Below the pieces are notes generated by a model. The model searched no databases. It was given only the letters and a program-made list of their open reading frames with translations, and had not been told where the DNA came from. A DNA stretch of 64,000 bases from Xenopus tropicalis (taxonomy: Eukaryota; Chordata; Amphibia; Anura; Pipidae). The stretch spans positions 68,493,392 through 68,557,391 of the forward strand of contig NC_030684.2 in the NCBI RefSeq assembly GCF_000004195.4. The letters run 5' to 3'. Each line of letters starts with the position of its first letter. Position 1 is the first letter of the stretch. Below, one piece after another: positions 1-12,594 of the stretch. The position numbers and the translations under genes are program-made.

Positions 1-1962
1 CGGGATTCCAAATAAATTTAGACAAATCAGAAGCCCTACAACTTACGCAACCGACACCCGCAGCATGGCCCACGCACTTTCCCTTTAAGAAAGCCAAACA
101 AAACATAAAATACCTAGGTATAACCATACCTTCAAACCACAGAAGAACATATGCACTAAACATAAGGAAAACAATAGACACCTTACAACAAGAAACACAG
201 GAATGGAAACACACCAACCTAACCTTTTCGGGCAAAGTACATTTCATAAAAATGTTCCTTTTCCCAAAACTGCTATACCCCATGCAAATGTTACCATACC
301 ACATAAAAACAACAGACCTAAAACGGCTAAACAACATCTTTAGAACCTTTATCTGGAACAAAAACCGCCCCAGAATAAGCTTAGCCAAACTGGAACAACC
401 CAAACACTTGGGAGGACTCAACCTCCCAAACATCAAAGAATATAATGAAGCAACACTCCTCAGATATGTAGGAGACTGGCTATTAAATAGGGACCTCTAT
501 ACAACAACAGCACTAGACCAACACTTAACCGGGGACCACTCCATAAACTACCTCCTACATACACCCCTAATACAACTCCCACACACCGCACGAAACAACC
601 CCCTATTCATAGATACCCACAAAGCATGGCATTCTGTGAAACGGAGACACGGCATGTCACCCAACATCTCTCCATATCTATCATGGATAGGAAACAAAAA
701 CTTTCCCACAGGTATCCATAACACCACACTACTCCAATGGAGCAGAAACGGACTACACAACATCCAGGACCTACAGGGAAAAGATCTTAGAATCATATCT
801 CAGACCGAAATTACTAAAAGATACCCATTCACAACCCCACACATATACCTACGCATGCAAATAGCCCACTACTCAACCCACATAACAAAACAACTAACAG
901 ACAGGGACAAAAAAAACCCAATCAACCAAATCTGGAAAGACAGGAAAACAATACAAAACACATCGGCTATATACAAAACCATCAGAACCTTAATTAATCC
1001 AGACGACGAAAAACTACATACCTTTAAGTGGACAAACGACATCCCCAATACGAATACATCTGACATTCTAAAACTACATGTGGAGGCCATGAAGCTGATC
1101 CCGGTCAGCAAATACCAAGACATGTCAATACAAATACTCCACAACTCCTATCTCACTCCAGAAAGAAGACATAAAATAGGCAATCTACCCTCAGACAAAT
1201 GCCTTAGATGCCGCTCTCCAAAAGCTAACTTAATACACAACTTATGGTCATGTCCCAAAACACAAATTTTTTGGAACGACATAGCCTCACATTGGACACA
1301 GATGACCGGAAAATCCTTTCAAATAAAACTAGAATGGGCACTGTTCAGCACGACTAAGAGCTATACAAATCTAACAACATCAGAAAAACAGTTGGCGGGG
1401 AGACTGTCGGCAGCAGCCCGGAAGACAATACTACATTAATGGTTAACAACCGACATCCCATCCATAACACTAGCAAAACAAAAATTACACCAAATTTTTT
1501 ATATGGACTGGTTGGAGGCAACAACCAGAAAAGAACAAAACGCTGCAAAATTCTTTAACACATGGCTTACTTACATATCCTCCCTACCCCAAACAATCAG
1601 ACACCCTATAGTTAACACATTCAGACAAACCTCATGGTACGATATGGAAACACTCAGAGAACACCCACTTGTTGTCGAAGCATCCCAATATTTCCAAAGC
1701 ATACAAAATCAGGAACCTGATCAACAAAACTACGGATCCCCCAGGAGTCAACAAATAAATAGAATGTTGGCAACACATCACCAGTGAGAACCTACTCCCA
1801 CAAGGCCCGGGAAAAACAAGGTATGAGCTGAAAGTTAAAGTTCTAATTTATGAAAAATGTTAAACCAGATAACGATCTACTAACACTTATTGTTTACAAA
1901 TGAAACATTGTAAATGATATGTATGATAAACCAAAATAAAAAACAAAGTTAAAAAAAACAGG
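1..1962 (+). mobile_element. L1/Tx1-type LINE, 3' end (ORF2 C-terminus, tail)
   Basis: The element enters from the left edge of the window, runs through the C-terminal part of ORF2 and an A-rich 3' region, and ends near an A-rich tail at about 1,935-1,962 (aataaaaaacaaag then a run of A). The strand is strongly A/C-rich, as in many vertebrate L1-like elements. Confidence 0.85.
3..1787 (+). pseudogene. LINE ORF2 C-terminal region, one in-frame stop
   Basis: The frame is open from base 3 to 1436, is stopped by TAA at 1437-1439, and continues open in the same frame to 1787. It covers the part after the reverse transcriptase active site: YLGITIP, FPKLLYPMQMLP, FIWNKNRPRIS, HLGGLNLPNIKEYNEATLLRY, and a C-terminal zinc-knuckle-like CLRCRS...LIHNLWSCPKTQIFW. 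These are hallmarks of L1/Tx1-clade ORF2. The catalytic motif and endonuclease lie off the window. The only lesion seen is the single stop, so the copy is young, or the stop is an error. It is not a host gene. Confidence 0.85.
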
Positions 1963-2549
1963 CCAAATAAATTTTATAGTTGAGGAAATTAGCAGCATTT
2001 TCAGATTTTCTCCAGAGGCACTCAGCAGTTATGGCAGAAACAGAGCATGTATTATGAACAGTTTAGCCAGAGTTTGGTTTAGAAAGACAAGGGCAGACAG
2101 CCCGAATGGCCTAATAATTCTCATATTGAGCAATAAGTCCAGCTCAGTGGAAGAGTTAGAATAGTGGTTTGTTGCACAGCATAGTGCATAAATCTGTAAA
2201 TAGTGAAGAGAAATTGAAATCCAATTTGGGGTGATCCTTATGTGTACTGGCAGTAATGTGTTGCTGAAGGCTAAAGGATGAGATATAAAGGGATAAATTT
2301 ATGGTTTAGTAATCACATAAATTCTGGAAACATACACTGGAGAACACTGCACACATCTTTTCAGGATCACGGCAGTTATATAATCTGGCAGCAAAGCTTG
2401 CCATCTTTGCCAATTCACTATTTATTTTATATTTTTCATTTAACTTTAATGAAGAGGATTTTTTACATTTTATTTTTGTGACCCTGTGCATTTCCTTGAG
2501 AGCCTGGAAGCCCTATATTGTTTTCATTCCTAATGGTGTTTCTGTTCCC
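1963..2549. other. unrecognised intergenic DNA
   Basis: AT-rich sequence without a supportable gene. Small open frames at 2278-2481 and 2306-2491 have no recognisable motif. Confidence 0.5.
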
Positions 2550-2640
2550 CCAGCTAAGGGTCTGGAGCTGGTGCATCTGGACAACTTGTTGGATTTGGTG
2601 AGTTGAGTTGCTACACTGGTTATTAGTGGCACCTTTTGCT
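2550..2640 (+). repeat. copy of the interspersed repeat also at 34680-34760
   Basis: The stretch with GGTCTGGAGCTGGTGCATC and GGATTTGGTGAG matches GGTTCGGGGCTGGCAGCACC and GAATTTGGTGAG at about 34700. In the second copy it follows a GAAACGCG repeat end, so both are probably parts of one retroelement family. Confidence 0.45.
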
Positions 2641-2659
2641 TTTAAGACCATACCCACAT

Positions 2660-3637
2660 TAATGGTGGTAGTAACCAAGTGGTTGGTGCTTACTGCAGGT
2701 AAATATCCCATCACTAATATGTGAAAGAAGCTTATTATGTCATATTAGGCTGCACCCTTAAATCCATATGCCTCCTCCTCGCTTATGGGTAGCAAAACCC
2801 CTGCCAGTTTCACCTCCCACAGACAGCATAGGGCAAGCAGAGTATGGCACACAAGGAGCATAGGGCAGGCAGAGTATGACACACACGTAGGGTAGGGCAG
2901 GCAGAGTATGGGACACATAGGCAGCATAGGGCAGACAGAATATGGCACATACAGGCAGCATAGGGCAGGCAGAGTATGGCTCACACAGGAAGCATAGGGC
3001 AGGCAAAGTATGGCACACACAGGCAGTGTAAGGCAGGCAGAGTATGGCACACAGGCAGGGTAGGGCAGGCTGAGTATGGCACACACAGGCAGGGTAGGGC
3101 AGACAGAGTATGGCACACACAGGCAGCATAGGGCAGGCGTATGGCACACACAGGCAGTGTAGGGCAGGCAGAGAATACACACACAGGCAGCATAGGGCAG
3201 GCAGGCAATGGCACACACAGGAAGGGTAGAACAAGGTAGGCAGAGTAGGGAAGGAGACAGGGAAACCTATAAAGATTACTCAAGTTACTGATCAAGGCCA
3301 CTCCGAGATGAACAGTTTCTACTGCAGTACATACAGTGATACAATGCCGGCGCTTCTCCTACAGTCTGTCTGACATGTGACCAGATGAATAATGCATGTG
3401 CTTACAGAACGAGTTGTGAACAATGCAGGGCTTGGGAGGTGTGAACAATACAGGGCCTTACAAGTATGACCACTATAGGGTTCTGCAGCCTAAATCTGAG
3501 TTGTGAACAATGCAGTGTGTCGGGTAACCTCAGTACTGATACCATTTAAAGCCTACACAAAGGTAAGTAGTCACAGCAGCCAGCCAGATGGGGGACCACA
3601 CAAGGGGAGGCCATGGCCTGCCAGTTGGACAGCACTG
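2660..3637 (-). mobile_element. hAT-like non-autonomous element, remnant with minisatellite
   Basis: The segment TATTATGTCATATTA...AAATCCATATGCCTCC (2733-2783) is shared with 33826-33872, and the end reads GCCAGTTGGACAGCACTG, the same inverted end as at 34983. The other terminus (CAGTGCTGTCCAAC) is missing here, so this copy is truncated. Strand is arbitrary. Confidence 0.6.
2812..3215. repeat. minisatellite, about 33-36 bp degenerate unit
   Basis: More than ten diverged copies of a unit like CACACAGGCAGCATAGGGCA followed by GGCAGAGTATGG. It opens long frames on the minus strand rich in Cys, Leu and Pro, which are an effect of the repeat and not genes. Unit length varies between copies. Confidence 0.85.
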
Positions 3638-4941
3638 ATCTAAAAGCTTGCAAGATCATGTAGAAGTCAATGGGAGCTATACTAGTTAAAACTTTAATTA
3701 TTTAGTCAGTTCGATTTTTAAAAAGTTTTTTTGAGCCTTGTGACTTGTGAAAGTTATAAATTTGAGGTATTCAAGTTTTTTACAGTGTTATTTAATTGTG
3801 CTTTTTAATAAATAAGATAACATTCACAGTTTTTAAAATTTGAGGTTAATCAAAGTAGGAAAAACTGTGAAAATTATCATAATACGAATTTGGTCTCCAA
3901 AATTTGCTAATTTAAATTTTGATAAATAAGGCCCCCAGTGTATGAAGGTAGTATAGTTGTCAGAAACACATATTGTAATACAGAATCTGTGTAAATAATA
4001 AATAGAAGAATTAGATGATTTCTATTTCAAAACAAGAGGAAGGTGTAAAAAGCAGCAAAATGAAAGTAATTACAATAGTTATGTTGATATTGTTTCAAAA
4101 GAAAATAATTTTCCCCAGACCAATACTACCAATTTACAAGTAAACCCTTTTTATTTTCATGGCAGTATGCCTTTAAGAACTTACAGCATTAAACATTTAG
4201 AACCCCTTTATATGTTTTGCTGCTAGAGTGCAGGAACTTAAGTAGATTCCTTTTTTAAACAGCTCATTAACATTCCATTCTGTTTAGGCAACTTTATGTA
4301 AAGTGACCTGGTACCTTGGAATATAGCACTGGAGCATGTTGTATTTTATAAAATAGCTTTGTAACAAATATATCCACAAGCAGTAAATGTTTTCATCATT
4401 CCTGTGTTGAGTGGAGCCATTTCTAATCTCTCATGAAGTAGACATCCTAGCATAACCATTTACCAACATGCCGTTTACTGTACTCATTTCCTGTTTTCAG
4501 TTCCCTTTTCAGTGGTTTGTAAAAGGCTATGAGAAACCCTTATCCATGTGATGAAATAACTATATTGACTAAACTAATTTTATTTGATGTTTATGCAAAA
4601 CAGCTTTTACAAGAAAAATACATAATAGTCTGACGTTTAAAAATGATGGCCAATTAAGTACAATACACTTTCACTTCTATGATTAAATAATTTGCACTGT
4701 AATATATTTGTAATGCATTTTCTTATGTAATTACTCTGCTAGGCCTTATTTATTACAGAGGATATAGTTGCTATAATGTGTTGGTGGAAGTAAATGTTAT
4801 TGCTGAGATTTTATCTGAATAAAATTTTGTTAAGTACATAAATATAAGTTTCTACCAACTGAATGTACAGAGGTAACCTGTCAGTAATTATCTAAAAGCC
4901 AACACTTTCAGTCCTCATGCTTAATGACATTCTACATTATA
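3638..4941. other. AT-rich intergenic DNA, possible MITE relic
   Basis: No gene. From about 3660 to 3940 the sequence resembles a decayed MITE that ends in TTTGATAAATAAGGCCCCC, the type of terminus seen in Harbinger-like elements elsewhere in the window. The rest is unrecognised. Confidence 0.4.
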
Positions 4942-5536
4942 GGGTTGATTCAGTAAGGTACGTTATTTTTCGCATCTTAACGCACGATTCACTAAAAGGA
5001 TATTTGCGTTATTTAAGTCGCGAAGACTATTTTCGTGCGGTATTTGACGCAACACACGTTAATTAACGCAACGTGCTACTTCTCGCGCCCACGCTATATT
5101 AGCCATACACAGCATTACGTTCGTAAAACTACTTTTTTTGAAAATGACCATTTCCCTGCAAACTGGAGGCTGCATCACTCTAGGGCCAACACATATTTGA
5201 ATAAATCACACTGCAAAGTCCATATTGTGTTGCCAAAAGCTCATGAACTGTACTTTTCTATAATTACCGCCTGCCCCAAATAGGTGTTAATTTTCGCATA
5301 GACTAATGCGATATTTAGCGCGTCTAAGTGTTTGTGAATCATGCGTTAGTATTATTTCTGCGCGAGAATTAACGCAATGCGGTAAAATTAACGCATGTGG
5401 TTGCGTGCTATTTAACGCACACGATATGCGACTTAACGCATGCGATAATACTTTAGCGAATCGCACGTTTTTTCCACATCAATTTTAACGCAAAAAAACA
5501 TGCGATAAGCGCTATCGCACTTTAGTAAATCAACCC
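4942..5536. mobile_element. Harbinger-like MITE, 595 bp, relative of the element at 25489
   Basis: Ends are GGGTTGATTCAGTAA and its inverted partner TTTAGTAAATCAACCC; both flanks read TTATA. Inside, GCGATA and ATTCACTAA-like words recur on both strands, as in the 25489-28727 element. No coding capacity beyond small chance frames. Confidence 0.75.
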
Positions 5537-5541
5537 TTATA

Positions 5542-7574
5542 TATGAGCTAATAGGTGTGTAAAGAAGCCTTGCTAAAACGATCCTCCTATACTTTGAGAA
5601 GCTGAATGGGCATACAAGAATATTTTATGCAGACCAGAATGCTCTTTTAGTCAGCTGACAGTTTTTGAAAAACAACTATCTTTCTTATAATTTGCTAACA
5701 TCTTATTATTATTTATCTAACATCACTTGGTGTAAATATGATAGGGGTCTATTACCATACCCTGGGGTGCACTTGATCTGTTTCTCACATTCTCGCAGAG
5801 CGCAGCCCTATCCTTACTGCCTTTTGGCAGGTGGTTTGGGCAGGGCCCACGTTTAAATGTACCAGTGATTAATCAGCAAATGTTGTAGGTTAAAAGTCAT
5901 TTTTTGTGAGGTGTCACAAAAAAATGTATTTATTAGGACATAATGCTATATTTTTCACATGCTCTCATGCCCGTATAGGGTAAAAATGTTAAAGTTTATG
6001 TTTTCACATCACTCTAATGATAACAATACAACTTCTAAGCAACAGACAAATCTACTATTTCTGCCTTTATTGATTTTAGTACTTGTTCTAATTATTATTG
6101 ATCAGTAAATGGTACTTGGGCAACACTTTTAGCTCCAGAGAGAAGCAGAAACTGGACTGTTGCCAGTGGAGGATTACAATATGCTATCACATAATCTTTT
6201 ATGCTGTTCATAGCAAATCATGGGTAGTGCCAAAATACTAATGTGCTTGGCCTTATGGGAAAGCCTGCCACATTCAAGTGGATTTAGGTTGCTGCAGAAA
6301 GTCCCTATGTGATGGTTTCCTTTACCCTAATAAATATGTCATTGTATTATATAGCAGTAAGCTAACAATGCAAAAGAACATAAGGAAAGGTTTTCCTGCT
6401 TTTCTAAATATATGTGTAACATGAAACTAAGAACACGCAAATCTTAAAAAGTATAAAAGTTATTTTTATGGAACCTAAGGTTCTCTTTATGTGGAGTTCT
6501 AAAAATTAGTATTTTATTTGCAAAACAATATGCTTCCTATATGTTTAGGCACGGTTCACCCACGTTGCCATGCTTATTGTTCTTTTGCACTCATTACTTT
6601 CCTCACAGTCCACAGCCATTTTCATTTTTGTATTATGCTTCAAAACTCAGAGCAGCATTATACCTTTTCTGTCATGAAAACATTTCTAATTGCTACATGG
6701 CTAAAGTAAGCCATTTCTTGTTTTCTTAGTTCACATTTTGAATTCCACTTTGTTCTGCCTATATTTAGCTTGTGGTTAAGTGCTAAGCGTTTAGCATGGG
6801 TAGGCGGGGAAGGAGGGGGAGTGGTAACCGAGAGCAGAGCACTTGCAGCATTGTACAGGAGCGTTATTATTGAAGTTACTAGTAGGGATCCCCTCCATTT
6901 TACTCAAATATGCTTTAGATCATCCCCGTGTTTATGATACCATGAATATCTTGTAATTTAGGTTTATTTGATTTAGATTTGTACAGAGTTTGTGGGAAGG
7001 ACAATACATATATAAATACTTCTTCCACAAATATTCCAGAAGTGAAACTGTCAACATTAATTGGATCACATATATTATGTACTGGCAAGGTTTTTCATTT
7101 TGTTTATTTCTTATAAAGGGAAACTCCCATACATGATCCTTTGTGCCTGAAATCAGTCTGAAATGTAATGAAAAGAATTGTAGTTTTGAAGGAAAAAGTC
7201 TTAATTTTAAGAAAGCTCTTATCACTTTCATGAATGTGTTTCCTGTTATTTTTGTGACTGTCTACTTCCTGCCTGTTATATATGAGGGTTATAGCACACA
7301 TGTGGGGTAAAATCATAAACGTCAAAAAGTTTGCACCAGTTCTAGTAACTCATAGCAGACAATCAGCAGTTAGCATTTATTGGTCACCTGTTTAAAAGCA
7401 AACATTTAATTGGCCAAAGGCATTACATTGTTTATAGTGTAAAATAAAACCAGGAAACAACTGTCATAACCTATGTAGTGCTAGATGTTTTAATTTCCAT
7501 GGTTTTCTTTAACAAGATGTAATCTAAATACTGTATACACTGTTATTCTTAAAGCCCAGGACTATTAATTAACT
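5542..7574. other. unrecognised intergenic DNA
   Basis: AT-rich, no exon, RNA gene or transposon end that I can support. Open frames on both strands are short and overlap each other. Confidence 0.5.
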
Positions 7575-7905
7575 CTTAGTAGGGTACCTCTCACTTACCT
7601 GATACCCCGGGCTGGAGCTCCTGTTAGCAGAAAACTGCACCAGCCTGGGGTAACTGCATGTTAGCGATCCTCTTCCTTTGTGTTTCTTCACGCTGTTCAC
7701 ACATGAACAGTAGAGTGAAAAGCTGAACTTTAACAAAAAAGCAGGCTTTTTCACTATACTGTGCATGTGTTGGCCCCAGTATCAAGAAGAAAGAGGATGG
7801 AAGGAAGAGGATCGATTGCTTGCAGCATCCAGGCTGATGTAGTTTTCTGCTACCAGGACCACCAGCCTGGCCCCTCAGTGATTGTACCTTTCTTTCTTCT
7901 CTAAG
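7575..7905. repeat. probable interspersed repeat with inverted segments
   Basis: AGAAAACTGCACCAGCCTGG at 7628 has an inverted partner in CCAGGCTGATGTAGTTTTCT at about 7829, and other parts also pair. This suggests an old foldback transposon. Exact ends were not found. Confidence 0.45.
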
Positions 7906-8807
7906 GTTTAAATCATGCACCTCTAAAATGTCACACGTTAGCATTTTCAAATTTTAATAACAGTCCAAGGATTCATTAATTACTGCATTTATTATATTTT
8001 AACCAATGGGAAATTGTGTGCAGAGATTATTTGTGTTTGCTTGACATTACTAATAAATGGGATTCTAGATAAAGGATCAGAATACAAGTATCAAAAGATT
8101 TATAGATATGATAACCCTTTATCTATTAAAAAAAAGGCTTAAATAACCCACCCATTTTTTCCACTACTTCTCCACATATATAACTCCACATTATATTTAA
8201 TGCTTTCATTATACTTTTAATAATAAATCCAAAACTGACCATGCTTACAAAGGTATATTGAATCACAAATTACTTTTGTATGGTTGACCACATGTATCAA
8301 ATATGTCCAATTGCCAATGAACATAAGCTGGTTTCGGAATGATTACAAGGGATTCACTTATATATGGTGACTCATTGCTGAATTGGGCATCTGAGTTTTA
8401 ATCACATCAGAGCACTTTATGAATGGATGTCATTTGTTCTCCCTGTGTATGCACAGGTTTCTTACTTGTGCCCAAGTTTTTAAAAACCATACTGGTAAGT
8501 TACCTTGCTCCTGATAAAACTGACACTTGTGCAGAGATGTCAATCTTTTTTTTTTTTTTATAAATATATATAATTAAAATAGAAATGTGATTTAAATATA
8601 TGCCATGTTTTCCTTATGTTACTATTAGATTAAAGAAGATTGTGGTGATTTATAACACAGATAACTATTTGTTTGAAATGTAATATTTATTTACTTGGTC
8701 TGGGGAGGGGGGGCATTTCATGACACTGCATGACTTTTTTGCCCATATTTAATTGCTTTATAGGATAATAAAGTAAAACATGTATTTTCGTACTTGGACA
8801 ACAATGG
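7906..8807. other. unrecognised intergenic DNA
   Basis: AT-rich DNA with a T run at about 8548-8561. No gene or repeat end supported. Confidence 0.45.
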
Positions 8808-9020
8808 AAGAAGAAAAGGCCAGACTCCTTCTACTAAAAACTATCCTTTATTCTTAAGTTAAAATCATGAGTGGCTACTGTGATGCAAACATCCTGATGC
8901 TTTTTGGGAAAAACCCTTAATCATGAGTCTAATGCTGTTTGCATCACAGTAGCCACTCGTGATTTTAGCTTAAGAATAAAGGATCATTTTTTGGTAGAAG
9001 GAGTGTGGCCTTTTCTTCTT
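8808..9020. repeat. foldback element, 213 bp, arms about 95 bp
   Basis: AAGAAGAAAAGGCCAGACTC at the left pairs with GAGTGTGGCCTTTTCTTCTT at the right, and pairing continues through CTTTATTCTTAAG and GTGGCTACTGTGATGCAAAC. A short unpaired centre contains TTTTTGGG. No convincing target duplication. Confidence 0.85.
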
Positions 9021-9790
9021 CACATGGAGCAATAGTTACGTAACTATGGAGCACTGCAATGATTTAGCCAGCCCCCATCTCCTGCCTTTTTTCCCTGGTC
9101 AACATGAAGGCGTGAAGGGAGTGAGTCTGTGCAGACAAACTTTTCATGCTTGGGTTCAAAATTGACATTTTCTACAATTCCCCTTGATACAATATTACTA
9201 GAAATTTAGGCTAAAATGATTTTGTCTCCCTCTGTTGGCCTTTTTTTTATCACAGTAATCAGATTGTTTTTCCAGGTTTGGTCTGTGAAATAAGCTTTGA
9301 TATTCCCCTAAAATTGGGTACCTACAAATTGTATTATGCTGTGGAAAGCTCAATTAATCTGTCATTTTTTAATATACTCCAATATCAAACTGTATAGTAG
9401 AATAGAGACAAAATACACAACAGATTACCATAAAATGCCTTCAGAATTTACTTCCCGTCTTTCCAGTTGACTTGAATGGGCTGCACCAAAGAAACAAAGC
9501 CACAAAATACAGAGCTATATAAAAATGGCAGTAATTTTACACTGCGTTTTCCACTAATTTTGTTTTCTATTTTGACGAATTGAGTATTTTGGTGAAATGG
9601 AATAACTTCTTTATAAAACCTTGAAAACTATAATAATAATTATGGGAAAAGAGTAAAAAAATATAGTTGCCAATATCAAAATGAAACTGACACAAAATTA
9701 GTTAAATATTACAGTTATAGAATATATATTCCAGAATGCTTGAGACCTTTAATTTTCTGGATAAGGGTTCTTTCCTTAATTTGAATCAGT
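9021..9790. other. unrecognised intergenic DNA
   Basis: No gene or identifiable repeat; AT-rich with short T runs. Confidence 0.45.
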
Positions 9791-10459
9791 TTAAAGGAAT
9801 TCTGTCATGATTTTTATTATGTAATTTTTATGTAATTTCCATGTAATTTTTATTTCCAAATTACACTGTTTAAATAGCAAATAATTCATACTACCATTTA
9901 AAACGTTATTCTTAAAGCAACAAATGTATTTTTTTAGTTGTAATATTGGTGTGTAGGCAGCCATCTTTCAGAAACCAGCACTACACATTAGAACTGCTTT
10001 CAGATAATATATTGTTTATATTGTTCAGTGTAACTGGAGACGTCCCAAGCCAGACTTACATTTTTTACTATTGAGTGCTATTCTAAAAGCCACCACGTTT
10101 AGCAATATAAGTGTCAGGGAGCTGCTATCTTGCTACCTTCCCATTGTTCTGCCGATCAGCTGCTGGGGGGGGAAGGGACTGATATCACTTCAACTTGCAG
10201 AGCAGCAGTAAAGAGTGCCTGAAGTTTATCAGAGCACAAGTCACATGGCTGTGGTATGCTGATAATATGGATATATGCAGCTTAGTTACCATTGAGTACA
10301 AGTTACTGTTTTATCATCACAGAATAAAAGGAAATTATTTTTAAAAATTTGAATTATTTGCTTAAAATGGGTTCTGTTGGAGACAGACTTACTATAAATT
10401 CTAGTTTCCCATAAAAAAAATAAAAGTACACCATAAAAATCATGACAGAATCCCATTAA
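9791..10459. mobile_element. T2/Kolobok-like MITE, TTAA-flanked
   Basis: Left end TTAAAGGAATTCTGTCATGA and right end TCATGACAGAATCCCATTAA are inverted copies, each bounded by TTAA. No coding frame. The interior is unrelated to the other T2 copies in the window. Confidence 0.85.
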
Positions 10460-11354
10460 AGAGCTGAAATTCCGCTCTCTGCACTAGCAATGCAGCCTCT
10501 CTAAGCGCAGAGGGGTGGGGAGGGGTCATCCCCAAGGCTGCCTCAGGGCAGCACTAGGAGCTACTTACGCAGCTACATTACACTGTCAGCTCTCAGCAGT
10601 GAGTAACCTCCAAGCCTGGACTGGCAATCTGTAGATTCTGGCAAATGCCACAGGGGCTCCTGTAAGGTGCTATAGACAGTTATTAGTTTTTAGGCTGGTG
10701 GGGTTTTTTGGGGCTTCTGTGTACTTGAAATATCAAGGGCTATTTTCAATCCCAGTCCAGACCTGGTGACCTTTCCCTTGTTTCACACGCCATACTATGT
10801 ATAGTATGATTATGTACTGGGACTATTGACTGGCATTTAAAACTAGAAACTTATTTTGTGCAACTGAATTTTGTGGATTTTCAGTGGAACTTTATACCCT
10901 GGATTGACTAGAGTAAAGACTACTGCCAACTCATTAAGTTTTAGCCTCAAAGTCAATTATTTAAAAATTATATATTCAGGACTTTGTCTATAAAGCCCAA
11001 TTAAATAAAAATGAAGATATATTTACATAAAAATATCATGCGGAATGTTTGAAAACGCAGACTTTGGGCTTTGTCAGAGGTGGCATTTGTCTGCCAGTGC
11101 CTAAACATTGGTGGAGGTGCTACTGACCTCCTTCTCAAATAAAAAAACAGCAAGAAGTTGCCCTAAAAGGCCAGCAACCTGCCAGCTGAAAAAGACTTTG
11201 CGAACTGGCACACATATGTTGGAAGAGAAGGATTCTCTGCTTTCTGTGGTGGGTTGTCCACAGATTCTCTGGAAAAGAAAATGGACTTCAAGTCCCTGAA
11301 TCATTCCCTTCAAAATAGAAGAAGGTGAAGTAGGGGTTTAATGACTCTACCTGC
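10460..11354. other. unrecognised intergenic DNA
   Basis: A moderately GC-rich patch at 10490-10720 is probably repeat-derived, the rest is AT-rich. No gene supported. Confidence 0.4.
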
Positions 11355-11719
11355 TTAAAGAGATACTGACACCAGAAATGAAACCTTTTTTTACATCTTT
11401 CATAACATTGGCTTTGCATGCTATTTATTATTTTGCCATAAAAGTATTTGTTTGGTGCTTTTACATTACCTATCTGATCCCCCATATTCCTCTATGAGGG
11501 GCCATATTTTGTGCAGCAGTAGGCTGTTAGCATTAGAAGCTATAACTGACAAGGGACAGTCAGGTTGGCAAAACAGTCAGGTCTAGGAATTTCAAGTAAC
11601 AATTACTTACAAAAGCAGCCCTATCTGCATAAAATGATCAACGTGACCTATAGGTAACTTTTTATGTAGATTAATATTTTATTTTTAAAAATAGTTTTTT
11701 TCTGTCAGTATCAATTTAA
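11355..11719. mobile_element. T2/Kolobok-like MITE, TTAA-flanked
   Basis: Left end TTAAAGAGATACTGACACC, right end TCTGTCAGTATCAATTTAA, with TTAA at each edge. Confidence 0.8.
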
Positions 11720-12594
11720 GGGGGTGTGGAAATGGTCCTTGCAAGTCACACGCAGACTATCATGGTTTACTCCTGTGTGAAAAAATACATATGTATTTTG
11801 GCATATCAGACAGTGTTTATGCACCTTTTCTAAATAACTCCAACTAAATTAGCCCTTTAATTACTTACAAGTTACAAGTGGCTTTCACTTAACTGAATTT
11901 TATTAGACATACCCTATCCTAACAATATTTAATACAGTAAAGAGCGATTTATTTAAAAGAAGCACTGCTGATCCTGTATATGTTGTAGTTGATACATACT
12001 TGACCTTTGCTTTCAACTTGTTTTTCGCTTTTAATTTTATTGTACAGAAAGCTGCAAATATATAAATAATTTTTCAAAACTGATTCAAGTTTTAACATGA
12101 GTTTTATTTAAACAGCTGTTGAGCCCAGTACATATCATAGTTTTCCTGGTGACGAAATATGCTGTTTTTATTCTGAGTGCTGCCAAATGGTGTGCGGCAA
12201 GGCTAACTAAGATGGGCAGCCAAATAACAACACATATTATCATCTCATTGTTGCAGATGATGGCTGGAAAAGCCAGTTTACCCAGCTTATCTAAACAAGA
12301 TTCAAGAGAAAATAACATTGCAGTGAGGCAAGAATGATCTTAAACAATAGTGCTGATATCTTGATTTTAATGACTCATAACAATAGTTGGTTTCCTTCAT
12401 AGCAGCATACACTTATAGCAGTCTTGCAGAACTAGATTGTTTTTTTTCAAGACTCCCAGGGGCCAAACTGGTAGAAAGTCAGCCTAGTTTTTTGTATGAA
12501 AGATTTCTTTGTACTCTGTCTTAACTGGCGTTTTAGTCAGTGAATCAGTAAATGTATTTATTGCTCAACTGTACTTTAGAAATTACATCTTTGG
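11720..12594. other. unrecognised intergenic DNA
   Basis: Overlapping small frames at 12085-12337 on both strands have no domain or splice support. No repeat end recognised. Confidence 0.4.

Noticed and set aside
2745..3301. Long minus-strand frames rich in Cys, Leu and Pro
   Set aside because: They are produced by a degenerate minisatellite, are open in three frames at once, and have no gene context.
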